DNA of 64,000 nt from positions 1 to 64,000 of the forward strand of contig CAKMXJ010000010.1 in the NCBI GenBank assembly GCA_928724745.1, in the 5' to 3' direction. Of this stretch, positions 29,267 through 40,936 are shown piece by piece. A program made the translations under genes and the position numbers. Below the pieces are notes generated by a model. It did no database searches. It was given only the letters and a program-made list of their open reading frames with translations, and had not been told where the DNA came from. The stretch comes from Anthracocystis setariae (taxonomy: Eukaryota; Basidiomycota; Ustilaginomycetes; Ustilaginales; Ustilaginaceae). Each line of letters starts with the position of its first letter. Position 1 is the stretch's first letter.

Positions 29267-31954
29267 CTAGCGTTGGCGACGACGTTGGGGAGATGGCGAG
29301 CGGGAGTACGACGGGGAACGTACCCTTCTCTTGCCTTTGACGCGGGGAGGCGACTCGGAGCGCGACCTTGAACTTTGCGACCCAGACTCAGAATGCACCG
29401 GTCGGTTGTTCGAGCGAGACCTGTAACGCCGTCGGCCATCCATGGATGCTGAACGAGAGCGCGAACGCGAGCGTGACCGAGACACGGATCGACCTGCACG
29501 AGACCTTCCTGCGTATGGTGACCTCGAACGCGAGCGAGAACGAGAGATCGAACGCGAGTACGACCTCGACCTCGATCTGCATCTCGACCTTGAGCGTGAG
29601 TAAGATCTGGACCTGGACGAGTGAGACGAATAGGAAACAGATCTCGTCCTGCTCCTGCCCCTTGTTCGACTCGCGCCGACACTCCTGCTCCTGCCCCTAC
29701 TTCTACTAGGGCTCCTGCTGTAACTCCTACTGTAGCTTCTACTCCTACTCCTGCTCCTCGAATCATACGACCGGCTCCTACTCCTGCTCCTTGAATCATA
29801 CGACCGACTCCGACTCGAATAGCTTCTGCTTCCACTTGAGTAACTTCTACTGGAATAGCTCCTGCTCGAGTAACTCCGGGATCGAGACCTCGATCTCGAA
29901 CGCGAGCTGAACGAACCTGTGCTGCTCGACAGAACGCTGCTCGAATCGGTGTCACTATCGTCGTCGCCTTTGGCCGCCAGCGCCGCCTGCCGCTGCGCAA
30001 GAAGAATCTTTGGTGCATTTTTGAGATGTTCCCTCATGTCCTCCGTCAAGACTCCCATGCCAATCGAAGTAAAGTAGTTGATGCTGAATCGTGTGTTCTT
30101 GGGATTGTCCTTGGGGAAGAGGCCTGTCCAATGTTCCTGCATGCTAGGCTCCTGGAACCTCTCCGCCAATACCTTCAATCCCAATTGCTGCTGCAGCTCC
30201 TGAAAGAAAATTTTGACGAAGATGCGTGAACTACTGGTGGTATCCTCCTCGTTCATGTGAATGACGCCCAAGCTCGCCCAGCCGACACTGTCGGTGGAAA
30301 AGAGATGTCCAAAGAACCGTGCAATGTTGCGCAAGCGATTCGTTTCGTAGCGATGGATGGTATCGTAATAGTTTCGAAAACTCTCCTCAAACGTCTCGGA
30401 CCACTTTCGATGGAGCTTACAGAAGCGCTCGCCCATGTTGCCGTAGAATTTGCTGTAGGTGCGTTCCTGTGAGCAGCATTCGACAATCATGTTGCACAGC
30501 TCGATGTCCTGGCCTTCAGGAATCTCGAGTTTGAGTAGTTTGTGGACAGATTCTTCGAAATCCAAAGAGGACATGATGGTAAGATAGATGGTTCGGCGGA
30601 GATTGATGAGGTTGGTCTCGGTGCGATCGTGAATCTCGAGCTGCTTGTGGGCGTCGCCGTTGTCATGTTCGTCGTCACTGCTTTCGGAATCAGTACCGGA
30701 TTCGCTGTCGGCATCTGAGCCGCTGTCGTCGCTGCCATCGTCTTCGCCGAGGATCTCGGACTTGATGGCGCGGTATCGTTCTTCGTTCTGCACAAAGTCC
30801 GGATCCTTTTTGAAAACATTGAGACCCTCCTCCACATTGAGTTGATCATCGAGGCTGACTCTGTGCGTGATCTGATCATCCTCCTCGACCAGATCCAGCG
30901 ATTCGGGGATGCGCGGGTTGTCTTTGAACCCTTCGCGACGCACCTGCGAAAGAACCTCGATCATGTACTGAACGCGCTTGCTGATATCGCCCTCGTAGAG
31001 AACGGCTCGAAAGCGGTCAAAGATACTGTTGTTGGCCTTTGGAGCCTCCTCGGCCAGAAATGCGCCGACCTCACGCATAAAACCGACAGCAATCTCGACG
31101 CTGTCATCGGTAGGCTTCTCCAAGAGAAGAACTAGGATTTCAAGCGCCAACACCTCGTGCACCACCCTCTGGTTGACGAGATGTGCGATGAACATGGCAG
31201 TCGAGTTGCAAACAGCCTTGTCGTTACGCTTGAACGAGCGTCGAAATTGGGACACGAGTCTTGTGATGAGCAACTCTCCCACCATGGGAAGCTTTGTGTT
31301 GACGATCGCCGTGAGAGCCGCGAAGACGGGAGTGAAGGACAATGAGAGTGCTTGAGCGCGCATAATGGAGCGGCAGTAAAGGCCACGACCTCGGATAAGG
31401 TTGGCGCTGCCAAAGAGTTCGGGTACGATGTTCTTGATGTTCTCTGCGGCGACCTTGTTGACGAGACCGGTGATACTTTTCTTCAGAGCATTCCAACTCA
31501 TGCGCTGATGCTCCACGCTGCTCGGATCCGCCGCTGCAGCTTCAGCCATGAGCGCCTTGAGTCGCGCGGGCGGAATGTAGGCACCTCCTGCTTTTGTGGT
31601 TGAAAGCTGGGCTAGCGTAGTTCGGAGCGCTTCGCCCTTGGCTGCGGTTTCTCGAGCTTTGGCCTCCTCTTGCTCGGCCTCTCGCTTTTTGCGGGCGGCG
31701 CCATCGTTGCTCGCATCTTTACCGTCACTGCTGTATGATAACGAGCGGCTCCTGCTATATGCTCTCCTCCTTGATCGAGGCGGGGGTGATCTGGACCTGG
31801 ACAAAGAGCGTGAGGAAGTGGTAGCTGTAGAACGAGAAGGGGACCTGCTGGCGAGCCGCTTTCGTTTGAGAGGAGCAACAGCGTCAGGTGATGGCGACCT
31901 AGAGTAGCTGCTGCCGCTGGAGCGAGAATCCGAAGATCTGTCTCGGGAAGGCAT
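29267..31954 (-). CDS. CWC22: Pre-mRNA splicing factor CWC22
   Basis: The 895-residue protein has a short N-terminal Arg-Ser region, an MIF4G domain from about residue 155 (WNALKKSITGLVNK) to about 340, an acidic linker, an MA3 domain around 455-570 and a C-terminal Arg-Ser/Asp-Arg-Ser repeat region of about 190 residues. CWC22 is a spliceosome component needed around the first catalytic step; in animals it also delivers eIF4A3 to the exon-junction complex (family knowledge). Yeast Cwc22 lacks the long RS tail, which here resembles the metazoan form. The ATG at 31954 follows an upstream in-frame TTG and is the first methionine codon. Single exon. Confidence 0.94.
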   Translation of the reverse strand: MPSRDRSSDSRSSGSSYSRSPSPDAVAPLKRKRLASRSPSRSTATTSSRSLSRSRSPPPRSRRRAYSRSRSLSYSSDGKDASNDGAARKKREAEQEEAKARETAAKGEALRTTLAQLSTTKAGGAYIPPARLKALMAEAAAADPSSVEHQRMSWNALKKSITGLVNKVAAENIKNIVPELFGSANLIRGRGLYCRSIMRAQALSLSFTPVFAALTAIVNTKLPMVGELLITRLVSQFRRSFKRNDKAVCNSTAMFIAHLVNQRVVHEVLALEILVLLLEKPTDDSVEIAVGFMREVGAFLAEEAPKANNSIFDRFRAVLYEGDISKRVQYMIEVLSQVRREGFKDNPRIPESLDLVEEDDQITHRVSLDDQLNVEEGLNVFKKDPDFVQNEERYRAIKSEILGEDDGSDDSGSDADSESGTDSESSDDEHDNGDAHKQLEIHDRTETNLINLRRTIYLTIMSSLDFEESVHKLLKLEIPEGQDIELCNMIVECCSQERTYSKFYGNMGERFCKLHRKWSETFEESFRNYYDTIHRYETNRLRNIARFFGHLFSTDSVGWASLGVIHMNEEDTTSSSRIFVKIFFQELQQQLGLKVLAERFQEPSMQEHWTGLFPKDNPKNTRFSINYFTSIGMGVLTEDMREHLKNAPKILLAQRQAALAAKGDDDSDTDSSSVLSSSTGSFSSRSRSRSRSRSYSSRSYSSRSYSSGSRSYSSRSRSYDSRSRSRSRSYDSRSRSRSRSYSRSYSRSPSRSRGRSRSVGASRTRGRSRTRSVSYSSHSSRSRSYSRSRSRCRSRSRSYSRSISRSRSRSRSPYAGRSRAGRSVSRSRSRSRSRSASMDGRRRYRSRSNNRPVHSESGSQSSRSRSESPPRVKGKRRVRSPSYSRSPSPQRRRQR

Positions 31955-32801
31955 GTTGCAAAACAAAGGATGGAGATCAGCAAGTCTCTATGGCTGTCTC
32001 CGTCGATGTGGGGAGGCTACGTCCGCAAAAGACTTGGGGATTGGCGAAGCCCGTGCTTGCTGGTAACCAGCGGATTGCTTTCGAGCCACGAAACGTCGAG
32101 GCTATGCGCCATCCAGCAAAGCTAGTGCGGCAGAGTCAAGTGATGGTTGGTGGGGATGATGAGGGGCGGGAATGAAAGGGGAGATCGGAATGCATCCGTT
32201 CAAGGCTCAGTCGAGTTGAAAAGTTGGCTACAACGGCTTGAAATTTCGCGTCCCACACGCGCGACTGAGGATTATTATTATTGTTGTTGCCTTCATGACT
32301 GCCCGTCTGTCTCGCCCCTCGAGAAATTCTTCTTTATGTGCCGTAACTGTCGCTGGCAAAGCCGTTTTCCGAGCATTTTTGCTTTCTCCACCTTGCTACG
32401 GCCGCCTCTCTTCCAAGCCAGTCAGTTGTATAGACCAAGGGATGAGCTAGGCCTTTGTACAGCTAGACGAGCATGGACGAAGAACCATTTTAGGATGTGA
32501 CAGGCAATTTGGAGTGTAGCGGTCGGGGTTGCTTTGTCGGAGATTCGCGGTGGTGCAAACGACATTGAGCGAGGGATGGGTTCATGTTTTGGATGCGGTG
32601 GAGGCTGTATGGTACAATGAGGTGTTACAGTAAAGACAAGGATAGGACAGGACTGACAAGCCTCGCAGTATGACTGCCGGACCTGCGAGACCAAAAGATG
32701 CTTGAGAGCCCCGAGAATGAATGTACCATGTTCGAAAGAGCCGATGCTGTTCAATGAGCCACTCGCGATGTCCAGCCTAGCGTGGGAACAAGTGAGCAAG
32801 C
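31955..32801. other. Intergenic region between CWC22 and COA6
   Basis: This stretch contains the CWC22 promoter and the 3' region of COA6. No supported gene or repeat family is seen; a tattattattgttgttg stretch occurs near 32274. Short frames on either strand show no domain. Confidence 0.5.
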
Positions 32802-33281
32802 TCAGCGCTTGAGCCGATCCGTCTCGGCCTGCTGGTACATCATCCTCTGACGTTCCTCCAAGACTCGTCGCTTGTTGAAGTAGTCGACCTTGATGTTGAC
32901 AAGTAGAAGAGCAAGGCCGGATAATCAGATTGGGTCAGCAGGACGTATTCATCGCATCTTCCGGTAGCCTCGTGTAGGATCGGAATCGCCTCGTGCACTT
33001 ACCCAGCTTCGTGCGCAATTCTCCTCGTAGCCTTTTCGTGTCTCAGTGCAAGGGTCTTGTCGGCGTGCCTCTTCGACCTTGACTTTGTTCTGTGTTTCTA
33101 GACGTTCTTGTTCTTGCTTGGCGCTTTTGCCAACAGGCCCCCGACCGTCGCTCATATCAGTACCAGGTGGGATTATGATGCCCTTAGACGTCAGACAAGC
33201 AAAGTATGCATCTCGATGTGACCAGCACGCCTTGCGCTCGTTTCTTGTTGGTGCTGGCGCTGGTTCCGCTGACGAGGACAT
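32802..33281 (-). CDS. COA6: Cytochrome c oxidase assembly factor COA6
   Basis: Two exons (33281-33003 and 32888-32802), separated by a 114-bp intron with a GTAAGT donor and AG acceptor, encode 121 residues. The protein has the twin-Cys pattern of the COX6B/COA6 family: C19-x9-C29 and C78-x10-C89, the CX9C-CX10C spacing typical of COA6. The second exon supplies the conserved end (VDYFNKRRVLEERQRMMYQQ). COA6 works in the mitochondrial intermembrane space in copper delivery to Cox2. The first ATG of the frame is used; upstream codons are open only from a TTG. Without splicing the frame would end in an unrelated tail. Confidence 0.93.
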
Positions 33282-34105
33282 GGTTGTGAGTGGAAAAGCG
33301 GTGGAAAAGCTAGAAGCAGTCGGCCCGTCTGAGGTGGAAGCAGATATGCACCGTTGGATCAAAGATCAAAGTTGGCGCGGAAGTGCAGAATGCGTGGGAG
33401 AACGTGATGAGGCAGAGGTTGATTTTGATGATTGGACACAAGCTCGTCACCACTCAAGTATTCAAGCATGGTTTGGCTGCAAAGCTTCTTTAACCGACCT
33501 CGAATTCTTTCAAAACAAAAAGAGGCGATGTTATTCCAAAGTGGAGTGACCTCTTTTAGGCTTAGCCAAGACGGTGCTGTACTGTGCTGTGCTGTGCTTT
33601 TCAGTGTTTTTGCTACCAGAAGAAACGGATCGCTTCGGCTTAGCCACTGCGTGCCAGACCACGCCCCGCCGCGGTCCACGCCCTGTTTGTATGTACGGTA
33701 TCCTTTTGGTTCTTCACCGCCTGTCAGAACGCATCCATCATCGTTTCTCGTGACAGGATTGCGATTATTGAGCAAACTTTGTTTTGGGGAGTTGCCCAAG
33801 CTCATCTCGGTCTTTGTGCTTCTTCTCTGAGATCACATCCATTCGTCCGCTTGCTCTTCTTCGAGGCTCTCGCTCTTTGCGCAAGTGCGAATAATCAGTG
33901 CACTGGCTCTTCTCAAGCTACCAAGACGCTTCTTTGCTCCACGCCATTTCACTCGATTCTCATCATATATATACCATGTGAGCCAAGCAGCCATACTCAA
34001 CGGTGTCCGCAGTACGACTGTGCCTTTTCTGGTAACGCCATCTATCCCCTTCCGCCCCTCCTGACACCGGAGCACCTTCTGGCGTATCAGGCATTGATGT
34101 GCAAA
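33282..34105. other. Divergent promoter region, COA6 and secreted hydrolase
   Basis: The two genes are transcribed away from each other. No coding region is supported. A short direct repeat of tgtgctg occurs near 33580, and the hydrolase TATA-like element lies at 33966-33973. Confidence 0.5.
33966..33973 (+). promoter_or_regulatory. TATA-like element of the secreted hydrolase gene
   Basis: TATATATA lies 140 bp upstream of the proposed ATG at 34106, within the range for a fungal TATA box. No second such element is seen between it and the start codon. Confidence 0.45.
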
Positions 34106-35998
34106 ATGACCGGCCTCCTAGTCGCGCTGCGCACCGGCTTGGCTCTATTTTGCATGTTGGTATACCAAGTGAGCTCGGCCAACGTCGACGACTCGACCGA
34201 TCTTTACCTCACCTTTGGCCAGCCAATCATGAACGATACGTCGCCATATCCGTATCACCGTTCGATTTCGGCTTGGTACGATAACTTCCTCAAAATCTCT
34301 GTACGTTTCCAACGTTGCTTCCGAATAGGCTGTACTAGTTCCTTGTCCTCACCGTAGTAGGCTTGTCTTTCTTTCTTCTGTTGAATCATGGCAGCTTCAG
34401 CGAAAGGCGTGGCCAGTCGATGCCTATGCGGACGAGCAGGACTTCGCTCCCATCTTTGAGATGCTTGAAGATACATACCCGGATCGATCCGTCAAGGATC
34501 TTGGCGACGATGAATGGGCGGAACCTTTTCTTCTCAAGGGACAAGACCTCTTTCACATTGCCGAATCTTTGCGCTCAGCGGCGCTCTCCGATCAAGCGAT
34601 CAAGTACTACATGTGAGAAACCAGGCACCGACCGTGTTGAAAAAACCCGCTCGATTCGATGCTGAACGCCGCCTTTCTTGACGTTACAGGAGAGCCGCCA
34701 ATGTCTTCAGACTGGCCTACTTCCCGTGGGTTCATGAACGGACGACTAAATCCAAAGCCAAGCTCTATGCTTGGAAGATGGACAAGACAGCTTTCGACAA
34801 GGCAATTGAGTAAGTCGCCTCAGTTTGCACCAGCATCACCTGTTCCCAAGATCTTTTACTGAATCGTTGTGATGGCGCAATATCAGGGTCATCGGCTCGT
34901 ATGACTTTTTGGAAGACTACGTTCCACTCGAGTCAGGAGATGGTGGAGATGGCACTGATCTTGGTAAGTGAGCGACTAGTGGCCTTACATACGAGTTCGA
35001 GAGCTTCATGTGGATCACGAATGTTGAACGTCCCTGTTTCCTCTGCCAGATATCCCCGTCCGCACTTTTCGATCAAGCGGATCCAACAGAACCGAGCCAG
35101 TCGTAGTCATTGTCACAGGCTTGGACCATTACTACACCTACATGCTCGACAAGATCACGTCCTTGACATCCTTCAACTACACGGCAGTCATTGTAGCCAT
35201 GCCGGGAACTGCCGACTCGCCCATCACAGGTCGAGACGCTCTTGCCGCCGACAAGTATTGGAGCAGCATTGTCGACTGGCTATCCACCAAACCGGACGAT
35301 ATTGACTCGAGGTGTATCAGCATCTGGGGCGTTTCCACGGGCTCGTACTGGGCGATCAGGGCATCAAAAGTTGAAGGCAGACGACTCAAGAGGGCTGTCA
35401 GCCAAGGAACTGCTAGTCACTACGCATTCACCAGAACGTCAGTATTTCCTCCTGCGCATGCTTCGGCCAAGTAGAATCCTCTAACCAACTGGCACTTGCA
35501 TTCAGTTGAGACAGTTGGCTGGAAGCGGCTGAAAATCTGGCGTACCCAGCGAGCTTGCAGCGCGCGTTGGGCCAATCGTTTGGATATGCTGATGCCGAAG
35601 ACTTCAAGAAGAATGTCGAGCAGTATTCACTGCTTCGCCAGGGTATGTAGCTAGCCGCGACAAAGATACCTCGACGCTCGAATCTGACGTGCAAACTTGA
35701 CGACGTTTCGAACAGGCCTACTCGACCAAAACGGGGCACATCTGATCGCAGTCAACGGAGAAAAGGATACCATCTTCCCCATCGGTAAGTTGCTAAAACG
35801 CACGGCCGCCAAGCATCGGCCTTCCATTGACACTTTTCCCTACCCGTTCACCATGACTTTTGGGTAGACGATCAGCGCATTCTAGCTGAGCATGGACCCA
35901 GCGCGATGCTTCGCTGGTTCCCACACGCGGGCCATAACGGCGAGCCGTTCAGCACGCCCTGGCTGGACGAATATTGGCAGTCGCGCGGCGGATGCTGA
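34106..35998 (+). CDS. Secreted alpha/beta hydrolase (AYG1/FrsA-like), eight exons
   Basis: Eight exons give 441 residues: 34106-34300, 34395-34612, 34690-34809, 34887-34963, 35050-35437, 35515-35642, 35716-35784 and 35868-35998. Every junction is GT..AG and keeps the frame. The N-terminus (MTGLLVALRTGLALFCMLVY) is a signal peptide. The hydrolase core shows the nucleophile elbow GVSTGS, an acid in NGEKD and a histidine in HAGHNGEP near the end, the order of a Ser-Asp-His triad. The fold resembles FrsA/DUF1100 esterases and fungal AYG1-type polyketide-shortening hydrolases; the substrate cannot be assigned. An alternative in-frame ATG lies at 34097. Seven introns in one gene stand out in this intron-poor region. 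Confidence 0.85.
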
Positions 35999-36149
35999 TC
36001 CACTCTGATCGAGTCCGAAGATTCAGGTCGTTGTGCAGGTTCGAACGAAGACCGATAGCATACACAGTTCGAATGTTCCGGGTCGTGTGAAATGAGACGT
36101 TGAATGAAAATCGTATTGGGGTTATTGTGTCTCTGAAAGGACTGCGCGA

Positions 36150-36550
36150 TTAACCGAAGAAGCTTCCACCCGACGGCGCACCTCCTTGAGCTGCCTGTCC
36201 CGTGCTCTGCATCAGCTCGTTGACCTTTCCGTTGACGGCGAAGAACTTGCTTACGCACCTGATCGATGGACAAAGAGCAAGTGCACAGTGGACTTGTCAG
36301 TACATTTCGTTTCAGAAGGGCAAGTGTTTGTGGGGACTTACCTGTCGATGCAGATGCTTTCGCCTTTGTTGAGATCTGGTTCAGCATAGCGAGTTGAGAT
36401 GCACTTGGCGTGACAAGACGACACGAGACGGTTGAAGACGTCGGTGACCATTTCGAGTTCGGCTGTGGCGGCTTCGATCTGAGCGTTCGAGACCGAGGCG
36501 TTATGCGAGGCGGAAGAGGCGGAGCCGCCACCAAGGCCGAAGAGAGACAT
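36150..36550 (-). CDS. TIM10: Mitochondrial import chaperone TIM10
   Basis: Two exons (36550-36342 and 36258-36150) with an 83-bp intron encode 105 residues. The small-TIM signature is complete: C46-x3-C50, 16 residues, C67-x3-C71, with the last Cys supplied by the second exon. With Tim9, Tim10 forms a hexamer in the intermembrane space that escorts hydrophobic proteins to the inner and outer membranes. The sequence [12 protein letters not shown] is typical of Tim10 rather than Tim9. The N-terminus has a short Gly/Ser-rich extension. Confidence 0.94.
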
Positions 36551-36937
36551 GTTGAAAGAGAAGACGAGGCGAAAGATTAGGAAGCCACGGTGAGGATGAT
36601 GTTAGTGACGGTCTGAACGAGCAGTTGCGGCAGGTGTGGGTCGTGCAAATGAAGGCGGTTGTCAAAAACCCACCTTCATCCCGAGTTCCGCACTTTTTCC
36701 CTTTTTTTTTTTTTTTTTTTTGTTAATTCTGCACGCCAAAATACGAGCTCACCCCACGTGGCACGTCCAATCTTACAATGCAACCAACCGCACTGACATC
36801 CTGGCCCTTTGCACTCATCATCACTTTCCAACAAAGAACATATGAATGCTTTTACAGAAGAGTACAGTTGATATATGGATGTGAGAGTACAAATTGCTAT
36901 AATGATAGGACAGTGGGATATGCCTGCTTTACCAACG

Positions 36938-38557
36938 TCAGGCCACCTGAAGGGGGTTGGTCTTGTTCTTCTCCTTCTCACCAGGAAGGGCCGAAGGCGA
37001 GCTGTTCCACTCTCCGACCTCACCGGCCTGACCCTCCTCCTTCTCCCTGATCTGATCCCTCGAGGTGTAGCCAGCGGGGACCCACTTGACCGAGTGCCAC
37101 GCCTTGCAGTTAGGGTCGTTGTACATGGCATCCACCTGCTCCAAGGTCAAGTCAGCCGACTCGTAGACGAAGAAGTAGGCAATGACGCAGTTGGCAAGGT
37201 TGCATCCCGCAAAGACGAAGCCATACGAGAAATGGATGTTGTCCGCGATCGGTTGGGAAAAGAAGCTGATGAGGAAGTTGGAGATCCAGTTGGCGAGGGT
37301 GGCGAGCGAAGCCTGCTTGGCTCGGGTGTGGTAGTTAAAGCTTTCGCCAATCCAGACCCAGATACCAGGCGCCCAGGTGGAAGCGTAACCGAGGATGAAG
37401 AGACATGCCGAGACGATTAGAAGGTCACCGACGCCCTTGGAGATCTCTGCAGGCTGTGGACCGCCGACGACACCGGCAATGGCAAAGACAAACAGCCAGA
37501 ACGACTGCCACGCAGCACCGATGATGAGCGGCCATCGACGACCGAAACGTTCAAGAACGTAAAGACCGAGGAAAGTGCAGCCAAAGTTGACAGCACCGAG
37601 AATGATCTGGGTGACGAAAGCGTCGTTGAGACCGACTCGCTGGAAGATGGCCGTGCCAAAGTAGAAGAAATAGTTGGCACCAGTAAACTGCTGACCAGCC
37701 TGGAGGGTCATACCCAGAAGTGTTCGGTAGAGCGTCTTGTTGGCGGGCTTGAAGCAGTCGAACCATCCAGCTTTGGGCATGTGCTCGTCAGCTTTGACGG
37801 CGGCGACGATCTCACGGTATTCGGCTTCAACCCAAGGATTTCCATCGCCGTACTTGGCACCACGGACAGCAGCAACAGACCTGTAGGCCTCTTCGTTGCG
37901 GCCGCGGGCGGCGAGCCAGCGCGGCGACTCGGGGCAGAAAAGGATACCGACTGCAAGGATGCTGGAGAAGAAGAGACCGAGGGCGATGGGCACCCGCCAC
38001 TGCGCTGAACTTCCATAACCGCGGGTACCGATGTTGACACAATAAGCGATGAGAATGCCAAACGTGATAAAAAGCTGGTAGGTCCCGACCATAGCACCTC
38101 GCACCTGTCTGGGCACTGTTTCGGATTGGTAAAGCGGCACGAGAACGGAGAGACCGCCAACACCCAGGCCGGTAATCAGCCTGCCGATGGCGATTTGGTA
38201 CCAAGCGTAGAAGGCAGTCACCTGGATGAGGACTCCGATGTCGAAGAGGATGCATTGCACGACCATGGCCTTGCGACGACCGAGCTTGTCGGCGAGGGGA
38301 GCACCGATCAAGACACCGATGGCCGTTCCGACACTGAGGAGCGAAACGACGACACCTTCGATCCAAGGATTCCATGCCTTACCGCTTGGGTCGTTGGGGT
38401 CGACGACAGTAGCAAACCTTCGCTTGAAGTCGTCCATGGCAATGAGACCGGAAGCCTCACCTGTATCGAAACCGAACAGAAATCCACCCATTGAGGCGAG
38501 CATTGCGATGAAAACGGTGAGGACGCCGATGGGCGTTCCTCTTACTTGGAACACCAT
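36938..38557 (-). CDS. MFS monosaccharide (hexose) transporter
   Basis: The 539-residue plasma-membrane protein is a 12-segment sugar porter. Signature motifs are present in order: FGFDTGEASG in the first segment, the GRR loop (ADKLGRRKA), RLITGLGVGG, PESPRWL after segment 6, QQFTGANYFFYFGT in segment 7, RFGRR and WIGESF near segment 10. The C-terminal tail is charged and includes KEKNK. It is closest in type to fungal high-affinity hexose transporters with proton symport; the exact sugar cannot be read. The ATG at 38557 is the first of the frame. Single exon. Confidence 0.93.
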   Translation of the reverse strand: MVFQVRGTPIGVLTVFIAMLASMGGFLFGFDTGEASGLIAMDDFKRRFATVVDPNDPSGKAWNPWIEGVVVSLLSVGTAIGVLIGAPLADKLGRRKAMVVQCILFDIGVLIQVTAFYAWYQIAIGRLITGLGVGGLSVLVPLYQSETVPRQVRGAMVGTYQLFITFGILIAYCVNIGTRGYGSSAQWRVPIALGLFFSSILAVGILFCPESPRWLAARGRNEEAYRSVAAVRGAKYGDGNPWVEAEYREIVAAVKADEHMPKAGWFDCFKPANKTLYRTLLGMTLQAGQQFTGANYFFYFGTAIFQRVGLNDAFVTQIILGAVNFGCTFLGLYVLERFGRRWPLIIGAAWQSFWLFVFAIAGVVGGPQPAEISKGVGDLLIVSACLFILGYASTWAPGIWVWIGESFNYHTRAKQASLATLANWISNFLISFFSQPIADNIHFSYGFVFAGCNLANCVIAYFFVYESADLTLEQVDAMYNDPNCKAWHSVKWVPAGYTSRDQIREKEEGQAGEVGEWNSSPSALPGEKEKNKTNPLQVA

Positions 38558-38660
38558 GGTCGGCTACGAAGCTGGCGTGATGACGATGATCTCGATGTGA
38601 GTCAGTGAAGGTGGAAACAGAAAGCTGGGGAAAGAGGGGAGAAAAATGGGCGGGAGGGAG

Positions 38661-38667
38661 TATATAT
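38661..38667 (-). promoter_or_regulatory. TATA box of the hexose transporter gene
   Basis: The minus strand reads ccATATATActcc about 105 bp upstream of the transporter ATG, a typical location for a TATA box in a strongly expressed or regulated fungal gene. Confidence 0.5.
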
Positions 38668-38699
38668 GGTTGCTTGTCTGGTTGGATCCAGCGAGAAAG

Positions 38700-40905
38700 A
38701 AAGTGCATGGGAAGTGTGCGACTGGCTGGTAGCCGACATCGCTGCACTTGGCTTCCAGGTGAGGGCCCATGCCAAGATTTTTGCACTGACCCGAGTTCAG
38801 GCTAGCTGCCAAAGTAGGAAACGTCAGCATCATGGGATGCGCCAATCGGGCGACCGAGCAAGTGGCCGAACCGGAGGGCGAATTCCGAGCAACCATCCAT
38901 GACCGGAGTTTGGCTATGCCAAGAAAGCACAGTGCCAAGAAAGCCTTTGCTTGGGTGGGTGGAAGCCCCAAGGAAGCCGCATGAGTGCATGGGATGTTGT
39001 GGCCAACGAGAGGAATACGTCGGTTCGAGTCGGTCATGACGGTGTCAAAAGAGTGCTTTTCTTGGGGCTCGAACGAGAGAGAGAAAAAAAAAAAAAAAAA
39101 CAGAGAATAACGGTGTCTAAGAGCTCATGACATTGCATTGCATTGCTTGGCGGTTGTAATGTAGAGACAGGCGAATGAGAACGACACCAGGTACGAGTGG
39201 GGCTTGGCAGAGCCAAGAACAGGTTCCAGCGCTAACGACTCCGGACTTTGGATGTGCAGCAAGCAGTATACTGTAGGTGTAGTAGTGTGTGTGTTCGGAG
39301 AATTTTTAGCGTACGGGCAAAATTAATGTTTTGTGTGTGTGTGTGTGTGTTGAGCGGCGGTACAGAGTGAGCGGGAAAGCGGCAAGCAATGCTTAATTCG
39401 ATGTCCGCGGCCAGACTGGTTTCATGCCGGGATGGGTGTTACTGTAAAATGGAAGCGTACTGTAAAATTGCGCGGGCAATCAAGTATCATTGTTGACATC
39501 ATTGCACATGATTGATGTCAAACCTCGCAAGCATGCACCATGCGGTTTTGGTTTTTGCTCTTCAAACTGGACAAGCGACCATGACGTCTTTGATGTCGGT
39601 TGGATGTGGCGAGCACGCTCATTTGCAGATCTCAGGGTGACGCTTGCACTTTACAAATGCCGATGGAGTGGAGATCGACCTGATATTCCAATGTTGACAT
39701 CGCTGAAAAGTGCAGTACAGTACAGCACAAAACATCTTTGTACTAACTACAATAAGTTGGATTGGTCTAGCGCTGTGAAATGACAGTTGCGGCCATTTGG
39801 ATGAAAGCCAACGAGGGGAAATTTTTTGGTTGCATCGTGTTTCGAGCAAGCGATCGTGCCTGTTCCTGGGCCGCCATCGTTTTCTTCATAGCCGAGTCGC
39901 GTGGTTGGTACAGTACAGTAGCTTGATTTGGGAGACAAATGACATGGACGACAGCTATGCAAACTCGTTTTGTCGCACGGGTAATTTGACCCCGGTGTTC
40001 AGAGAAGGCGGCATATATTTAATAGATATAATTGTGAGGTACATATACAGTAGACGGCATAGAAGCGAGTTGGCGGAAGCGGATGCCGCAAGTGGGTTTG
40101 TACTGCAACACTGGAATGAGTAGTGGATGCCGAACTGCAGCGAACAGACCGCTGCCGATATCACCGATGAAATCCAAGTTGACAGTCACAATGTGTTGTG
40201 GCTTGTTGAAGTCGCCGGCGAATCCGAGCTGCAGCCATGGCCAAATGCGGACCACGGCGGATGCATCGTGTTGCTAGACCAAAGAAAAGTGGAGACCACT
40301 GCAATCAAGCATGGCAGGGTTTCTGTGGTCGAGCAACTACTATGACCGGCGGCATATATAATAAATAAAGGCCATGGCGAGTCAGGAACTTGTGTGGAGC
40401 AGACTGGGCAGGCAAGCATCAAAACTGCAGACCGGCGTTTCTTTTTAACATTCATTTTCGTGTCAAGTTGCAGTTCGGCACCAAAAACCGGCAAACGATC
40501 GCGGGATGCAGCTTGGACATGAGAATGTCAGCTTTGCGCTGGGGTTATCTTTGGGTGATTTGTGATTTGCAGCTCAACGCTCAACAGCATCAACGAGGGA
40601 GCTTGCAAAGAATGGCGCAGACACAGAAACTAAACGAGGTAAATGATGCATGTCGGAGCACAAGGCTAGTTTGAAGCGAAACGAGATGAGATGAGATGAG
40701 ATGGAATCGGACAAACGCCGACAACATGAGAGCACTGCAAGCAGAAATGAGAGTAGAAAAGATCAAGCGTTCACTGTTAGAGTGCAGTTCGGCGGGGCCG
40801 TCGCTGTGGCATCTTGGGTGGTTGAAAGCCCTTAGAGGGCCATCAATTAAATACAGAGTAACGGATTGCAGCGCACCAACGCGGAGAACGTCGCCAAAAA
40901 AAAAC

Positions 40906-40936
<31 letters not shown>

